A stretch of DNA of 64,000 nt from Actinomycetes bacterium (GCA_021828475.1 JAJZIY010000008.1:18397-82396); one strand, 5' to 3'; numbered from the stretch's first letter, positions 52,129-60,623 are shown. The notes: generated by a model not told the origin, from the sequence alone. Program-made: numbers and translations.

Positions 52129-52706
52129 GCCGCTCTTTCGACCTCCAGGACCCGGCGCGGGCAACCGTCGGGGCGGTCGGGCCACCCGGGCAACGGGTGT
52201 TCTACCTCCAGGCGGGCGACCCAGGACAGCTCGTCTCGCTGAAGCTGGAGAAGGCACAGGTGCTGTTCCTCGCCGGCGGCCTCAGCGAGGTCCTCGCCGA
52301 CCTCGCCGCCCCCGGCGAAGGGCCGGGCGACGCCGAGCTCGAGCTCGAGCCACCGGCGGAGGCCGATTGGGCGGTCGGCAGCATCCAGCTCGCGTACGAC
52401 CCCGGCAGGGACCGGGTGGTGATGGTGGCGCGGGAGCTGCCGGGGGACGAGGAGGCAGAGGGGACCGGTGGCGAGGAGGCCGCCCCAGGCATCGGGCCGC
52501 GCCTCGAGGAGCTCTTCTCGGGGCCCCAGCCGGACGGACCGGGTGTCGCCCGCCTGGTGATCACCCGGGCCCAGGCCGCCGGACTGGTGCGCAGAGGTCG
52601 CGAACTGCTCAACGCCGGACGCCCACCCTGCCCGCTCTGCGGTTACCCCCTGGGCGAGGACCACTCCTGCCCGAAGACGAACGGGCACCGCGCACCGGCC
52701 CTGTGA
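52125..52706 (+). CDS. DUF3090 family protein, apparently starting at CTG
   Basis: 193 residues of a conserved actinobacterial family of unknown function. The typical N-terminus (SRSFDLQDPARATVGAVG, then GQRVFYLQAGD) and the C-terminal zinc-ribbon-like ending CPLCGYPLGEDHSCPKTNGH are present. The conserved N-terminus begins at a CTG (52125) that overlaps the previous TGA as CTGA, with AGGAG six nucleotides before it. No ATG, GTG or TTG lies in frame there; the first in-frame GTG, at 52197, would remove conserved residues. Middle third is acidic. Confidence 0.85.
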   Translation: MSRSFDLQDPARATVGAVGPPGQRVFYLQAGDPGQLVSLKLEKAQVLFLAGGLSEVLADLAAPGEGPGDAELELEPPAEADWAVGSIQLAYDPGRDRVVMVARELPGDEEAEGTGGEEAAPGIGPRLEELFSGPQPDGPGVARLVITRAQAAGLVRRGRELLNAGRPPCPLCGYPLGEDHSCPKTNGHRAPAL

Positions 52707-52734
52707 GGCCGCCCCCGGCGCTCCGACCGGCGCC

Positions 52735-53505
52735 GTGAACGTCCCTCCCGAGGGCCCCGGAACCGAGCCCGATGGTGCGACAGCCGTCCTGGGCGAACGA
52801 TTGCGTACCGCACCGCTGCACCTGCGCGGTCGCCTGCCATGGAGCTCGAACGGGACTTACCTGGTCGAGGTGGGCGCAGGCCGGCCCCGCTCTGGCGGGG
52901 ACCGCCGGGCCTCCGATCTGCTTGCCGTGTACAAGCCCGAGGCGGGGGAGCGCCCGCTGTGGGACTTCCCAACCGGGCTCTGGCGGCGGGAGGTGGCTGC
53001 CTACGAGCTGTCCGAGCACCTCGGATGGCGCCTCGTACCGCCGACCGTGAGCCGCCTTGGCGGCCCCCTCGGAGCGGGCTCGGTGCAGCTCTGGGTCGAG
53101 GCGGATTTCGAGCAGCACTACTTCACGATCCTCGAGGACCCGGACCGGCACGCCGCATTGCGCCGGATGGCGCTGTTCGACGTGGTCGCCAACAACGCCG
53201 ACCGCAAAGCGGGCCACTGCCTGCTCGGGCCGGACGGCCGCATCTGGGGCATCGACCACGGCGTCTGCTTCCATCGCGCTCCCAAGCTGCGCACAGTCAT
53301 ATGGGACTTCGCCGGCGAGGCCATCGAGCCTGAGCTCATCGAGGACCTGACCCCCTTGAGCAGGGGCGAGATCCCGCCCGGCCTCGAGGCGCTGCTGGCC
53401 GAGGAGGAGGTGGGGGCCGTCGTCCACCGGGCGCTGGGCCTCTGCCGGCGGCGGCGTTACCCGGCCCCGACGGGTGACTTCCCGTACCCCTGGCCGCTGA
53501 TCTGA
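52735..53505 (+). CDS. SCO1664 family protein (PI3/PI4-kinase-like fold)
   Basis: 256 residues. Kinase-like landmarks are LLAVYKPE (Lys), DVVANNADRKAGHCLL (catalytic loop) and IWGIDHGVCFH (metal-binding Asp). These are the features of the SCO1664/HipA-related family. Third member of the phosphatase-DUF3090-SCO1664 trio; GTG start 28 nt after DUF3090. Role unknown; may phosphorylate a protein or lipid. Confidence 0.85.
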   Translation: MNVPPEGPGTEPDGATAVLGERLRTAPLHLRGRLPWSSNGTYLVEVGAGRPRSGGDRRASDLLAVYKPEAGERPLWDFPTGLWRREVAAYELSEHLGWRLVPPTVSRLGGPLGAGSVQLWVEADFEQHYFTILEDPDRHAALRRMALFDVVANNADRKAGHCLLGPDGRIWGIDHGVCFHRAPKLRTVIWDFAGEAIEPELIEDLTPLSRGEIPPGLEALLAEEEVGAVVHRALGLCRRRRYPAPTGDFPYPWPLI

Positions 53506-53667
53506 ACAGAGCGCACGGCGCCGGCCCGGGCCGCTCCCCCGGGCCGCGCTGCCGCGCAAACGCCTTACCCCGGCTAACGTGGCGCTACGCCTGCGGGCCG
53601 GCACGGCTTGCGACGCAGCGCCCAGGGGCCGAAGTGAGCAGGCGATCCGGGAGAGGAGCCACGTCGG

Positions 53668-54156
53668 GTGAGCAATGAAGACGAGGTGCGCTTGGCTGTC
53701 CCCGCCAAGCCCGAGTTCCTGGGGCTGGCAAGGGTCACGGCGGCCGGCCTGGCCAGCCGCCTCGGCTTCACCTTCGACCAGGTGGAGGACCTGCGGCTGG
53801 CCATCGACGAGATCTGCTTCGGCATGACGGGCAGCACGGGGCGCGACGGGGTGCTGGAGGTGCGTTTCCTGCTGGGGCAGAGCGCTCTCACCGTGCGCGG
53901 GGAAGGCCACTTCCCGGCGCCCGCCCCGGTACACCTGTCCGAGCTCTCGGAGGTCATCCTGGATGCGCTCGTCGACGAGCACTTCCTGAAGGACGGGGCC
54001 GAAGGACCGCATTTCGAGCTGGTCAAGCGGCTGCACCAGCCAGGTGGCGAAACCGGAGCCGGCGATGGCGATGGCGATGGCGATGGCGATGGCGATGGCG
54101 ATGGCGATGGCGATGGCGATGAGCACTACGGCGAGGCGCAGGGGGACGCCCAGTGA
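53668..54156 (+). CDS. RsbW-like anti-sigma factor with Gly-Asp repeat tail
   Basis: Predicted anti-sigma factor for the adjacent SigF-like gene. It has the GHKL fold start (VRLAVPAKPEFLGLARVTAAGLASRLGF) and the DLRLAIDEICFGMTG helix, where the ATP-binding Asn of canonical RsbW is missing, as in several actinobacterial anti-sigmas. The last 30 residues contain ten Gly-Asp dipeptides from a DNA repeat. GTG start; the stop overlaps the sigma-factor start by 4 nt (GTGA). No anti-anti-sigma gene is in the window. Confidence 0.8.
   Translation: MSNEDEVRLAVPAKPEFLGLARVTAAGLASRLGFTFDQVEDLRLAIDEICFGMTGSTGRDGVLEVRFLLGQSALTVRGEGHFPAPAPVHLSELSEVILDALVDEHFLKDGAEGPHFELVKRLHQPGGETGAGDGDGDGDGDGDGDGDGDGDEHYGEAQGDAQ
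54061..54120 (+). repeat. (GGCGAT)10 perfect hexanucleotide repeat
   Basis: Ten uninterrupted GGCGAT units, in frame, encoding (Gly-Asp)10 at the end of the anti-sigma gene. Slippage would change tail length without breaking the frame. Confidence 0.95.
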
Positions 54157-54908
54157 GCCTGGAACCGACCAGGCGCCAGGAGTTGCGCGAGCAGTTCGTG
54201 GCCTATGCAGCCAGCCGCGAGCCGTCGCTGCGAGAGCAACTGGTGGCCGCCCACCTGGGCCTGGCCGAGTACCTGGCGAGGAGGTTCGCCAACAGGGGCG
54301 AGGCGCTGGACGACCTCGTCCAGGTGGCGTCGCTCGGCCTCATCAAGGCCGTGGACCGTTTCGACCCCGAGAGGGGCGTCGAGTTCTCCACGTACGCGAC
54401 CCATACGATCGTCGGGGAGCTGAAGCGGCACTTCCGGGACAAGGGCTGGGCCATCCGGGCCCCCCGGCGTATGCAGGAGCTCTACCTGAGGCTGGGCAAG
54501 GTGGTGGCCACCCTCGGCCAGGAGCTGGGGCGGTCCCCCACGATCTCCGAACTGGCCGCCGAGGTCCAGGTCTCCGAAGAGGAGGTGCTCGAGGCGCTCG
54601 AGGCAGGGCAGGCGTACCGCTCGACCTCTCTGGACGCCCCGACGGGCAACGACGAGGGCGAGACGCTGGCGACCCGGCTGGGCGAGGAGGACCCCTCCCT
54701 GGAGGATGCCGAGAGCAGGGCGACGCTGTCGCCGCTGCTCGCCCAGCTGCCGCCGAGGGAGCGCTTGATCCTGCACATGCGCTTCTTCGAGGGCCTGACC
54801 CAGTCGGAGATCGCCACCAGGCTGGGCATATCCCAGATGCACGTCTCACGCCTGCTGGCGCGCAGCGTCGCCCAGCTGCGTTCCGCCGCGGAGGCGCCTG
54901 CCCGCTGA
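54153..54908 (+). CDS. SigF/SigB-family RNA polymerase sigma factor
   Basis: 251 residues. Region 2 (EALDDLVQVASLGLIKAVDRFDP), region 3 and region 4 (LPPRERLILHMRFFEGLTQSEIATRLGISQMHVSRLLARS) are all present, a group 3 (stress/sporulation type) sigma factor. The start GTG overlaps the anti-sigma stop. The next gene starts inside its stop codon (TGATG). Probably controls a stress regulon; promoter specificity not predictable here. Confidence 0.92.
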   Translation: MSLEPTRRQELREQFVAYAASREPSLREQLVAAHLGLAEYLARRFANRGEALDDLVQVASLGLIKAVDRFDPERGVEFSTYATHTIVGELKRHFRDKGWAIRAPRRMQELYLRLGKVVATLGQELGRSPTISELAAEVQVSEEEVLEALEAGQAYRSTSLDAPTGNDEGETLATRLGEEDPSLEDAESRATLSPLLAQLPPRERLILHMRFFEGLTQSEIATRLGISQMHVSRLLARSVAQLRSAAEAPAR

Positions 54909-55849
54909 TGCGGCTGGTGCTGCTGGTCAACACTTCCGCCTCCTCGGTGACCCCCCGGGTCCGGGTCGTCATACAAAAGGCGCTGTCCGCCCAGCACGAA
55001 GTTGTCCTGCGCGAGACAAACCGCCGAGGTCACGCGGCTCGCATAGCTCAGGGCGCGGCGGCGGCGGCGGTAGACGCCGTAGTGGTCCTGGGGGGTGACG
55101 GCACCCTCAACGAGGCGGCCAACGGCCTCGCAGGCTCACCCACCGCCCTCGCCGTGCTCCCAGGGGGCTCGACCAACGTGTTCGCCCGGAGCATCGGCAT
55201 GGCCAACGACCCGCTCGAGGCGACCACCCAGCTGCTCGAATGCCTGGGGGCCCCTGCAGGGCGGGTGGGGCTGGGCCAAGCGAATTCCCGGTACTTCCTT
55301 TTGCACGCCGGTGTCGGCTTCGACGCCGCCGTGGTGGCCCGGGTGGAAAAGATGGCGCGGCTCAAACGCTACGCCGGACCGGCTGTATTCGTAGCAGCCG
55401 CCCTCGTGACACTGCTGGGTGACTACGGGGCTCACGCCGGTGAGCTCGACGTCGAACTGCCGGACGGCCAAAACCACCGCGCCCGGTTCGCTATTTGCCT
55501 GAACACGGCGCCATATACGTTCTTCGGGCGCCGGCCGGTACAAGTCCTCGCAGGGACCTCCCTCGAGGGGGCCCTCGGCCTCATGGCCATGGACGACCTC
55601 GGCGCGCCAACCCTGGCCAGAGTGGTACGCCACGCCCTCGGTCACGGACTGGAGGACCGGAGCAGCCCGCACGTACGCGCTTGGCGCGAACTTCCGGGGC
55701 TCTGCATCAGATCGGGCCGGCCGGTGCCCTACCAGCTCGACGGCGATTACGTGGGCGAGTCGTGCCAAATCGTGTTCAGCTGGCACGACCGGGCACTCGC
55801 GCTCGTGCGCCCAGCGCCAGTGCCGTCTCGCCCCGGCGTCGACCGCTAA
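54908..55849 (+). CDS. Diacylglycerol kinase-like lipid kinase
   Basis: 313 residues of the DAGK catalytic family: VLGGDGTLNEAANGL for ATP binding, AVLPGGSTNVFARSIG, the HAGVGFDAAVV region and the closing YQLDGDYVGE. Probably phosphorylates diacylglycerol or a related lipid (or sphingosine-like base) at the membrane. Its ATG overlaps the sigma stop by 1 nt, so it belongs to the anti-sigma-sigma operon. Confidence 0.88.
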   Translation: MRLVLLVNTSASSVTPRVRVVIQKALSAQHEVVLRETNRRGHAARIAQGAAAAAVDAVVVLGGDGTLNEAANGLAGSPTALAVLPGGSTNVFARSIGMANDPLEATTQLLECLGAPAGRVGLGQANSRYFLLHAGVGFDAAVVARVEKMARLKRYAGPAVFVAAALVTLLGDYGAHAGELDVELPDGQNHRARFAICLNTAPYTFFGRRPVQVLAGTSLEGALGLMAMDDLGAPTLARVVRHALGHGLEDRSSPHVRAWRELPGLCIRSGRPVPYQLDGDYVGESCQIVFSWHDRALALVRPAPVPSRPGVDR

Positions 55850-55956
55850 TCGTCTGCCAGGACGTCGAGCGCGTCGTCGGCAGGTTATTGTGTGAATTGC
55901 GCCACATCGCATTCGCTGCCAGGTGCATCAGCCGGACGGAACGCGCAAGATGCCCC

Positions 55957-55984
55957 TTGCGCACCGACAGGTGGGGGCTATACT
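55957..55984 (+). promoter_or_regulatory. Promoter upstream of whiB
   Basis: TTGCGC (55957-55962), a 16-nt spacer and TATACT (55979-55984), a good sigma-70-type match. It would leave an untranslated leader of about 120 nt before whiB. No ORF in this 264-nt gap is convincing. Confidence 0.55.
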
Positions 55985-56113
55985 GCCTCTACGCACGACT
56001 TCCACCCTGTTGTGGTTCGTACCGCTGACACGTGAAGACTTTCACAAGCAGCAGCCCTGTTGCTGGACCGAGGCCCCGGTCGAATGCTTGTGGTTCGCCA
56101 GGAGGATGACTTA

Positions 56114-56404
56114 GTGGCCCTGACTTGGACCCGGACCATCGAGTGGGACGTAGAGGACTGGCGAGAGCGAGCGGCGTGCCGGGACACGGACCCGGACCTG
56201 TTCTTCCCCGTGGGCAGCACCGGGCCGGCCGTCGAGCAGATCGTCGACGCCAAGGCGGTATGCGACACCTGTGACGCCCGTAGCAGCTGCCTGGAGTTCG
56301 CCCTGGCGACCAACCAGGAGTCCGGTATATGGGGCGGGACCACCGAGGAGGAGCGTCGCAAGCTGCGCAAGGTCTGGCTCGCCCGCCAACGCCGCGCCGG
56401 CTGA
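56114..56404 (+). CDS. WhiB-family iron-sulfur regulator (WhiB1-like)
   Basis: 96 residues. The four cluster cysteines are in AACRDTD and VCDTCDARSSC (C-x2-C-x5-C), then GIWGGTTEEERRK and a basic tail. Binds a 4Fe-4S cluster and usually the primary sigma factor. GTG 56114 was chosen for GGAGG eight nucleotides upstream. Convergent with a PdtaS-like kinase, the same pairing as Rv3219 (whiB1) and Rv3220c (pdtaS) in mycobacteria, so WhiB1 is the best match. Confidence 0.92.
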   Translation: MALTWTRTIEWDVEDWRERAACRDTDPDLFFPVGSTGPAVEQIVDAKAVCDTCDARSSCLEFALATNQESGIWGGTTEEERRKLRKVWLARQRRAG

Positions 56405-56530
56405 GGGCCGCCCGGCTCCTGGCCGAGGCCCCGGGACCGCTACCCGGGCACAGGGCCGTTGCTGCGGCCCGCCGCACCGCCTGGTGGGCCCTTGTCCCGC
56501 CACCCCGACTTCGGTGCGCAGCTGCGCAGC

Positions 56531-58012
56531 TCAGATGCGAGCCAGGTCGTCGCGGTCGGAGTGGCTGGCGCGCACCACCAGGTTGACGACTGTCCCGTTG
56601 TCCTCGTGCATACGGATGTGGCCACCGAGCTGGCTGTTGACCAGGCCCCTCACGATCGACAGACCGAGGCTCGGGGTCTCGTCCACACAGAAGCCCTCCG
56701 GTAGGCCGATCCCGTTGTCCCTCACCTCGACGTGGAGGTCGTCGCCCCGGCGGTCGAACGCCAGATGGACCTCGGCACGCCGGCCACCGCCCAGGTAGTC
56801 GGGTGCGACGAAGGCATGCTCGACGGCGTTCTGCAGGAGCTCGTTGAGCGCCACGGCGAGCGGCGTCGCCACTTGGGCGCCCATCTCCCCCGGCTCACCC
56901 GACCAGGTCACGTGCACAGGTGCCGCCGTGCTGGACAGGTCTTCCGCCATGCGCGCAAGCGACGGCAGGATCTCGTTGAAATCCACCTCGTCGGTCGTGT
57001 CCCGCGACAGGATCTCGTGGACAACGGCAATGCTGCGCACCCGGCGTTCGGCCTCCTCCAAGGCGTGACGTGCGTCGCCGCGCGGGAGGCGGCGTGCCTG
57101 AAGGCGCAGGAGCGAGGAGATCGTCTGCAGGTTGTTCTTCACACGGTGATGGACTTCGCGGATGGCGACGTCCTTGCCGAGCAGCAGCCGGTCCCGCCGC
57201 CTGATATCGGTGACGTCGCGGACCAGGACCAGAGCGCCGACGACGCGTGACTGGTCGATCAGCGGGATGCAACGGATGAAGACCGCCACTTCACCGAGCT
57301 CGAGCTCCTCCGAGTGCGGCACCCGCTCGGCAAATGCTGCCGGCACGGGGGAGTCCTCCAAGCCCAGCTCGTCGAGGCTGGCGCCCAGCACCCCCCGGTA
57401 GATGCCGAGCCGGTGCATGGCGTTCACGGCGTTGGGAGAGGCGAACTCGACCCGAGCCGACCCGTCGAGGGTCATCACCCCGTCCCCCACCCGTGGGGCT
57501 TCGCTGGAGAGGGGCTCGTCGACCGGGAAAGGGAACTCGCCGGCTGTCACCATGCGGGCCATGCGGTCGAACACGCTCACGTAGACCCGTTCGAGCTCCC
57601 CCGGGCGCCGCCCGACCACGAGGGGCGCTTCCCTGGTCATCACCGCCACCACCTCGCCGTCGAGGCGTACAGGGATGCACACCACCCTGGCGGTCTCACC
57701 CCTCGCCGCCACGGGCATCTCACCCTCGACGACACTGCCCAGGCTCCAAGCCCGCGAGAGCAGGGGCCGGACCTCTTCTCCGACCTCCAGGCCCAGGAGA
57801 TCCTCCAGGTGCAGGGTCTGGCTCGTCGTGGGCCTCACCTGGCCCACGACGAGGAAACGGCGGCCGTCACCGTGCGCCGGCACGAAAAGCAGCAGGTCCG
57901 AGAACGAGAGGTCCGACAGTATGCTCCACGAGCCGATCAGGCGCTGGAGATGGTCGACGACCTTGTCGGGAACAGGAGAGCGGTCCCGCAGCAACTCCGA
58001 GAGGGTGGCCAC
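56531..58012 (-). CDS. pdtaS: PdtaS-like sensor histidine kinase
   Basis: 493-residue cytosolic kinase. An N-terminal GAF-like region (about 1-150) is followed by a PAS-like region (160-275) and a HisKA_2 dimerisation helix with phospho-His in EVHHRVKNNLQTISSLLRL (about 287). The HATPase domain follows (NELLQNAVEHAF; DNGIGLP; SLGLSIVRGLV). The partner PdtaR, an ANTAR RNA-binding regulator, is not in the window. GTG start 3 nt after the second ArsA-like ATPase gene, making it the last member of the DUF3107-ArsA1-ArsA2 operon. Known to respond to copper/zinc/NO in mycobacteria; not shown here. Confidence 0.88.
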   Translation of the reverse strand: MATLSELLRDRSPVPDKVVDHLQRLIGSWSILSDLSFSDLLLFVPAHGDGRRFLVVGQVRPTTSQTLHLEDLLGLEVGEEVRPLLSRAWSLGSVVEGEMPVAARGETARVVCIPVRLDGEVVAVMTREAPLVVGRRPGELERVYVSVFDRMARMVTAGEFPFPVDEPLSSEAPRVGDGVMTLDGSARVEFASPNAVNAMHRLGIYRGVLGASLDELGLEDSPVPAAFAERVPHSEELELGEVAVFIRCIPLIDQSRVVGALVLVRDVTDIRRRDRLLLGKDVAIREVHHRVKNNLQTISSLLRLQARRLPRGDARHALEEAERRVRSIAVVHEILSRDTTDEVDFNEILPSLARMAEDLSSTAAPVHVTWSGEPGEMGAQVATPLAVALNELLQNAVEHAFVAPDYLGGGRRAEVHLAFDRRGDDLHVEVRDNGIGLPEGFCVDETPSLGLSIVRGLVNSQLGGHIRMHEDNGTVVNLVVRASHSDRDDLARI

Positions 58013-58015
58013 CGG

Positions 58016-59209
58016 CTACTGCGCTCCCCCGGACCAGACGTGGCGGCCGAGGCGGAGGACGCCGGCGAGGTCGTGGACGTCGTCGTCGAGCTCGGGCACG
58101 CTCGCCATTATCGCGGCGTGCCTCGCCAGCTCGGTACGTTGTCCTGCTTCTCGCCTGGCCACGACGGCGATGTTATTGAAGTTTGCCCCGAGCTCGGCGA
58201 GCACCCTCTCGACGATCACGGGGTCGTGGTCCGCCATGGGGCCGCCATCGGCGCACATGCGGGCCGCCAGCACGGCGGCCTCGTCGCACAGCCGTTCCGC
58301 CCGCTCGCCCAGATGGGGCTGCATCAGGTAGGAGGGGAGGACCTTGTTGAGGACGACACCTCCGAGCTGGAGCCTCTTGGCGGGAAGCATGGCCATGAAG
58401 GCCTCGGCCTCGCGCACGGGTACCGTCTCGAGGGTGCTGACGACGAGGAAGCTGGTGCGGCGGTCGGACAGCAGGCGCTCGACCTCACGGGCACGGGCAA
58501 CGAAACCGTCCGAGAGGGTCTGGAAGAGGATGAAGAACTCTGCGATGTCCTCCAGGAACTGCGACCCCAGCACCCGGTCGGCCACGTAGTAGAAGGGCTT
58601 GGCCGCCACGTCCACGAACCGGCTGCGGTAGGGCACCGTGAGCAGTCGCAGCAGGCGCGAGCTGAAGAACTCCGCCATGCGCTGGGGAGCAAGCAGGAAG
58701 TCGACGGCGTTGCGGGTCGGCGGGGTGTCCACCACGATGAGGTCGTAGTTGCCCTCCGAGTGGAGCTCGTGGAGCCTCTCCACCGCGATGTAGTCGTGGC
58801 TCTGGACGAAGCGTCCCGAGATGTTCTGGTAGAGGGGGTTGTCGAGGATGCGTCGGGCAGTGTGCGGATCCGGCGCATGCCTTCGCACCAGGCGGTCCCA
58901 GCTCTGCTTGGTGTCGAGCATCTCCGCCCACAGCTCTCCGTGCGGTGCGGCGCCCGCCTCGGCGAAGGCCTCGGGGGGCACCCTCTGCGCCCGGCCAGAG
59001 GCCGAAGCCAGGCCCAGCGCCTGGGCCAGTCTGCGCGCCGGGTCCACCGTGAGCACCAGCACCCTGCCCCCCTCGTGGCAGGCGGCCATGGCGGCTATCG
59101 AGGCGGCGACGCTGGTCTTGCCCACACCGCCCGGGCCGCAGACGACGAGGATCTCCCTGGAGGCCACCAACGCCTCGAGTGCTCGCCCGTCGGCAACCGT
59201 GGCGGTCAA
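58016..59209 (-). CDS. ArsA/Get3-like ATPase (second of a pair)
   Basis: 397-residue SIMIBI-class P-loop ATPase. Walker A VCGPGGVGKTSVAASIA, the deviant second basic residue, and the switch VLTVDPARRLAQALG are all present, then DTPPTRNAVDFL. It resembles the Rv3680-type partner of the actinobacterial ArsA-like pair, which is thought to act in protein or metabolite handling rather than arsenite export. TTG 59209 overlaps the upstream stop as TTGA. A longer reading frame upstream has no homology. Confidence 0.85.
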   Translation of the reverse strand: MTATVADGRALEALVASREILVVCGPGGVGKTSVAASIAAMAACHEGGRVLVLTVDPARRLAQALGLASASGRAQRVPPEAFAEAGAAPHGELWAEMLDTKQSWDRLVRRHAPDPHTARRILDNPLYQNISGRFVQSHDYIAVERLHELHSEGNYDLIVVDTPPTRNAVDFLLAPQRMAEFFSSRLLRLLTVPYRSRFVDVAAKPFYYVADRVLGSQFLEDIAEFFILFQTLSDGFVARAREVERLLSDRRTSFLVVSTLETVPVREAEAFMAMLPAKRLQLGGVVLNKVLPSYLMQPHLGERAERLCDEAAVLAARMCADGGPMADHDPVIVERVLAELGANFNNIAVVARREAGQRTELARHAAIMASVPELDDDVHDLAGVLRLGRHVWSGGAQ

Positions 59210-60165
59210 CTTTCGAGCTCCGCCGCCAGGGCGGCCGCCACCTGGCGCGTCGAACGCATCCCGTGGGAGCGCAGGAACAGGTAGGGGACGTAGAGCAACG
59301 GGACGACGGCGCCGGCGGGCCCGCCGAGAGCGTCTCGCAGCCGCTCCAGGTGCTCGGCGCGCGAGCGCCTCGTGCGCACCATCAGCCTGGCCGCGTCGAG
59401 CAGGGGCACTGCGTCGCCGCCCATGGCCCGGCTGAGGAACGCCGTGGCCTCGCCGCCGCTCAGCGCCTCGAAGGCCTGCTCCTCCCGGGTACCGAACAAC
59501 TCGGGCAGGACCCTGTTGACCACCACACCCGCCAGGTCGACCGTGGTCTCTGACCGCAACCGGCCCACCAGCTCTATCGTCTCGGTCACGGGCATCTCCT
59601 CCGGCGTCGACACGATCAGCGCGCCGGTCCGGGCAGGGTCCGACAGGATGTCCAGCATCCAGCCCGTCTGCTGGCGTACCAGGCCCACCTGGACCAGGCT
59701 GTTGATGGCCTGCGGCGCGGCCAGTTGGCCAACGATGTGCCCGCTGGCGACCGCGTCCACCACCACGAGGTCGTAGTGGCGCTCGCGGACCTCCCAGCAG
59801 AGCTTGCCGACCGTGACGATCTCGCGGACCCCCGGGGCGGCCGAGGCCACGAAGTCGAACATCCGGGCCACCAGGCCGATGCCTGCGGCCCTTGGCAGCC
59901 TCAGCTGCAACGACAGGTACTGGCGCAGCGACGCCTCGGAGTCCATCGACATAGCCCACAGGTTGGGGGCGACCTGGCTCTCGTCGAAGCGCGTCGGGGG
60001 GGCCTCGAAGCTCGATGCCAGGTCACCCTTGGCATCGACCTCGCAGACCAGCGTGCGCTTGCCGCGCGCTGCTGCGAGCATGGCCAGGCCGGCGCTGATG
60101 GTGGTCTTGCCTACGCCACCCTTCCCGGTGACGAAGAGCAGCCGGCGGTCCAGCAGGTCGCCCAC
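59206..60165 (-). CDS. ArsA/Get3-like ATPase (first of a pair)
   Basis: 319 residues, P-loop LLFVTGKGGVGKTTISAGLA, switch LVCEVDAKGDLASSF and VVVDAVASGHI. It resembles the Rv3679-type partner and lies immediately upstream of the second ATPase, so the two presumably form a heterodimer. Only GTG 60165 is available in frame after the DUF3107 gene; the ribosome site is weak. Residues after 190 are less conserved. Confidence 0.82.
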   Translation of the reverse strand: MGDLLDRRLLFVTGKGGVGKTTISAGLAMLAAARGKRTLVCEVDAKGDLASSFEAPPTRFDESQVAPNLWAMSMDSEASLRQYLSLQLRLPRAAGIGLVARMFDFVASAAPGVREIVTVGKLCWEVRERHYDLVVVDAVASGHIVGQLAAPQAINSLVQVGLVRQQTGWMLDILSDPARTGALIVSTPEEMPVTETIELVGRLRSETTVDLAGVVVNRVLPELFGTREEQAFEALSGGEATAFLSRAMGGDAVPLLDAARLMVRTRRSRAEHLERLRDALGGPAGAVVPLLYVPYLFLRSHGMRSTRQVAAALAAELES

Positions 60166-60187
60166 GGCGTCAGCCCGGCCCTGCCGG

Positions 60188-60427
60188 TCAGACGGCCGCG
60201 CCGAAACCGACCCGGCGGGTCTCCGCCCCGGTGTCGAGCTCGATGTAGGCAAGCTTGGCAGCGGGCACGCCGACGCGGCGCCCCCGCTTGTCCGTCAACC
60301 AGAGCATGCCCGTGCCCTTGGTCACCGCAGCCTCCACCTGCTCTGAGAGCTTGTCAGCGCCGATACCGTCGGCCAGCTCGACTTCGATCTCCCGGGGGGC
60401 CTGCGAAATCCCGATGCGGACGTCCAC
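60188..60427 (-). CDS. DUF3107 family protein
   Basis: 79 residues, a small alpha/beta protein found in most actinobacteria. DVRIGISQAPREIEVEL at the start and LTDKRGRRVGVPAAKLAYIELD at the end are the family landmarks. GTG 60427 matches the usual N-terminus and has GGGAGAAG upstream. First gene of the operon with the ArsA-like pair and pdtaS. Function unknown. Confidence 0.85.
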   Translation of the reverse strand: MDVRIGISQAPREIEVELADGIGADKLSEQVEAAVTKGTGMLWLTDKRGRRVGVPAAKLAYIELDTGAETRRVGFGAAV

Positions 60428-60461
60428 TCGCTCTTCTCCCTGATCGTGGCCTGGTGCGGCC

Positions 60462-60497
60462 ATGTTACGGTCACTGCCGTTCACTACCGTAGACGGC
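60462..60497. promoter_or_regulatory. Divergent promoter region with inverted repeat (DUF3107 / dgt)
   Basis: TACGGT and ACCGTA, 14 nt apart (60466-60491), form an inverted repeat and also resemble -10 cores pointing outward on both strands (TACCGT toward dgt; TAACAT toward DUF3107). Could be a shared operator. Inference. Confidence 0.35.
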
Positions 60498-60623
60498 GTG
60501 CAGGTTGGGCTCGGCGGACAACTCCCGGAGGGTACGGAGGGGACGCGGGGAGCGGGCGGCGGCGGCGCCCCCGGCGGCTCACCCCCGTGCTTGACGGCTC
60601 GCGCCAACCGCTGGGCAGGGACC

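Noticed and set aside
52609..54126. A minus-strand frame starting with alternating Ile-Ala repeats
   Set aside because: The repeats are the antisense reading of the GGCGAT run; the rest is opposite the SCO1664-like and anti-sigma genes.
58016..59959. A 647-codon single gene for the second ArsA-like ATPase
   Set aside because: The first 250 codons are a shifted reading of the first ATPase gene. The Walker A motif and the TTGA overlap place the start at 59209.
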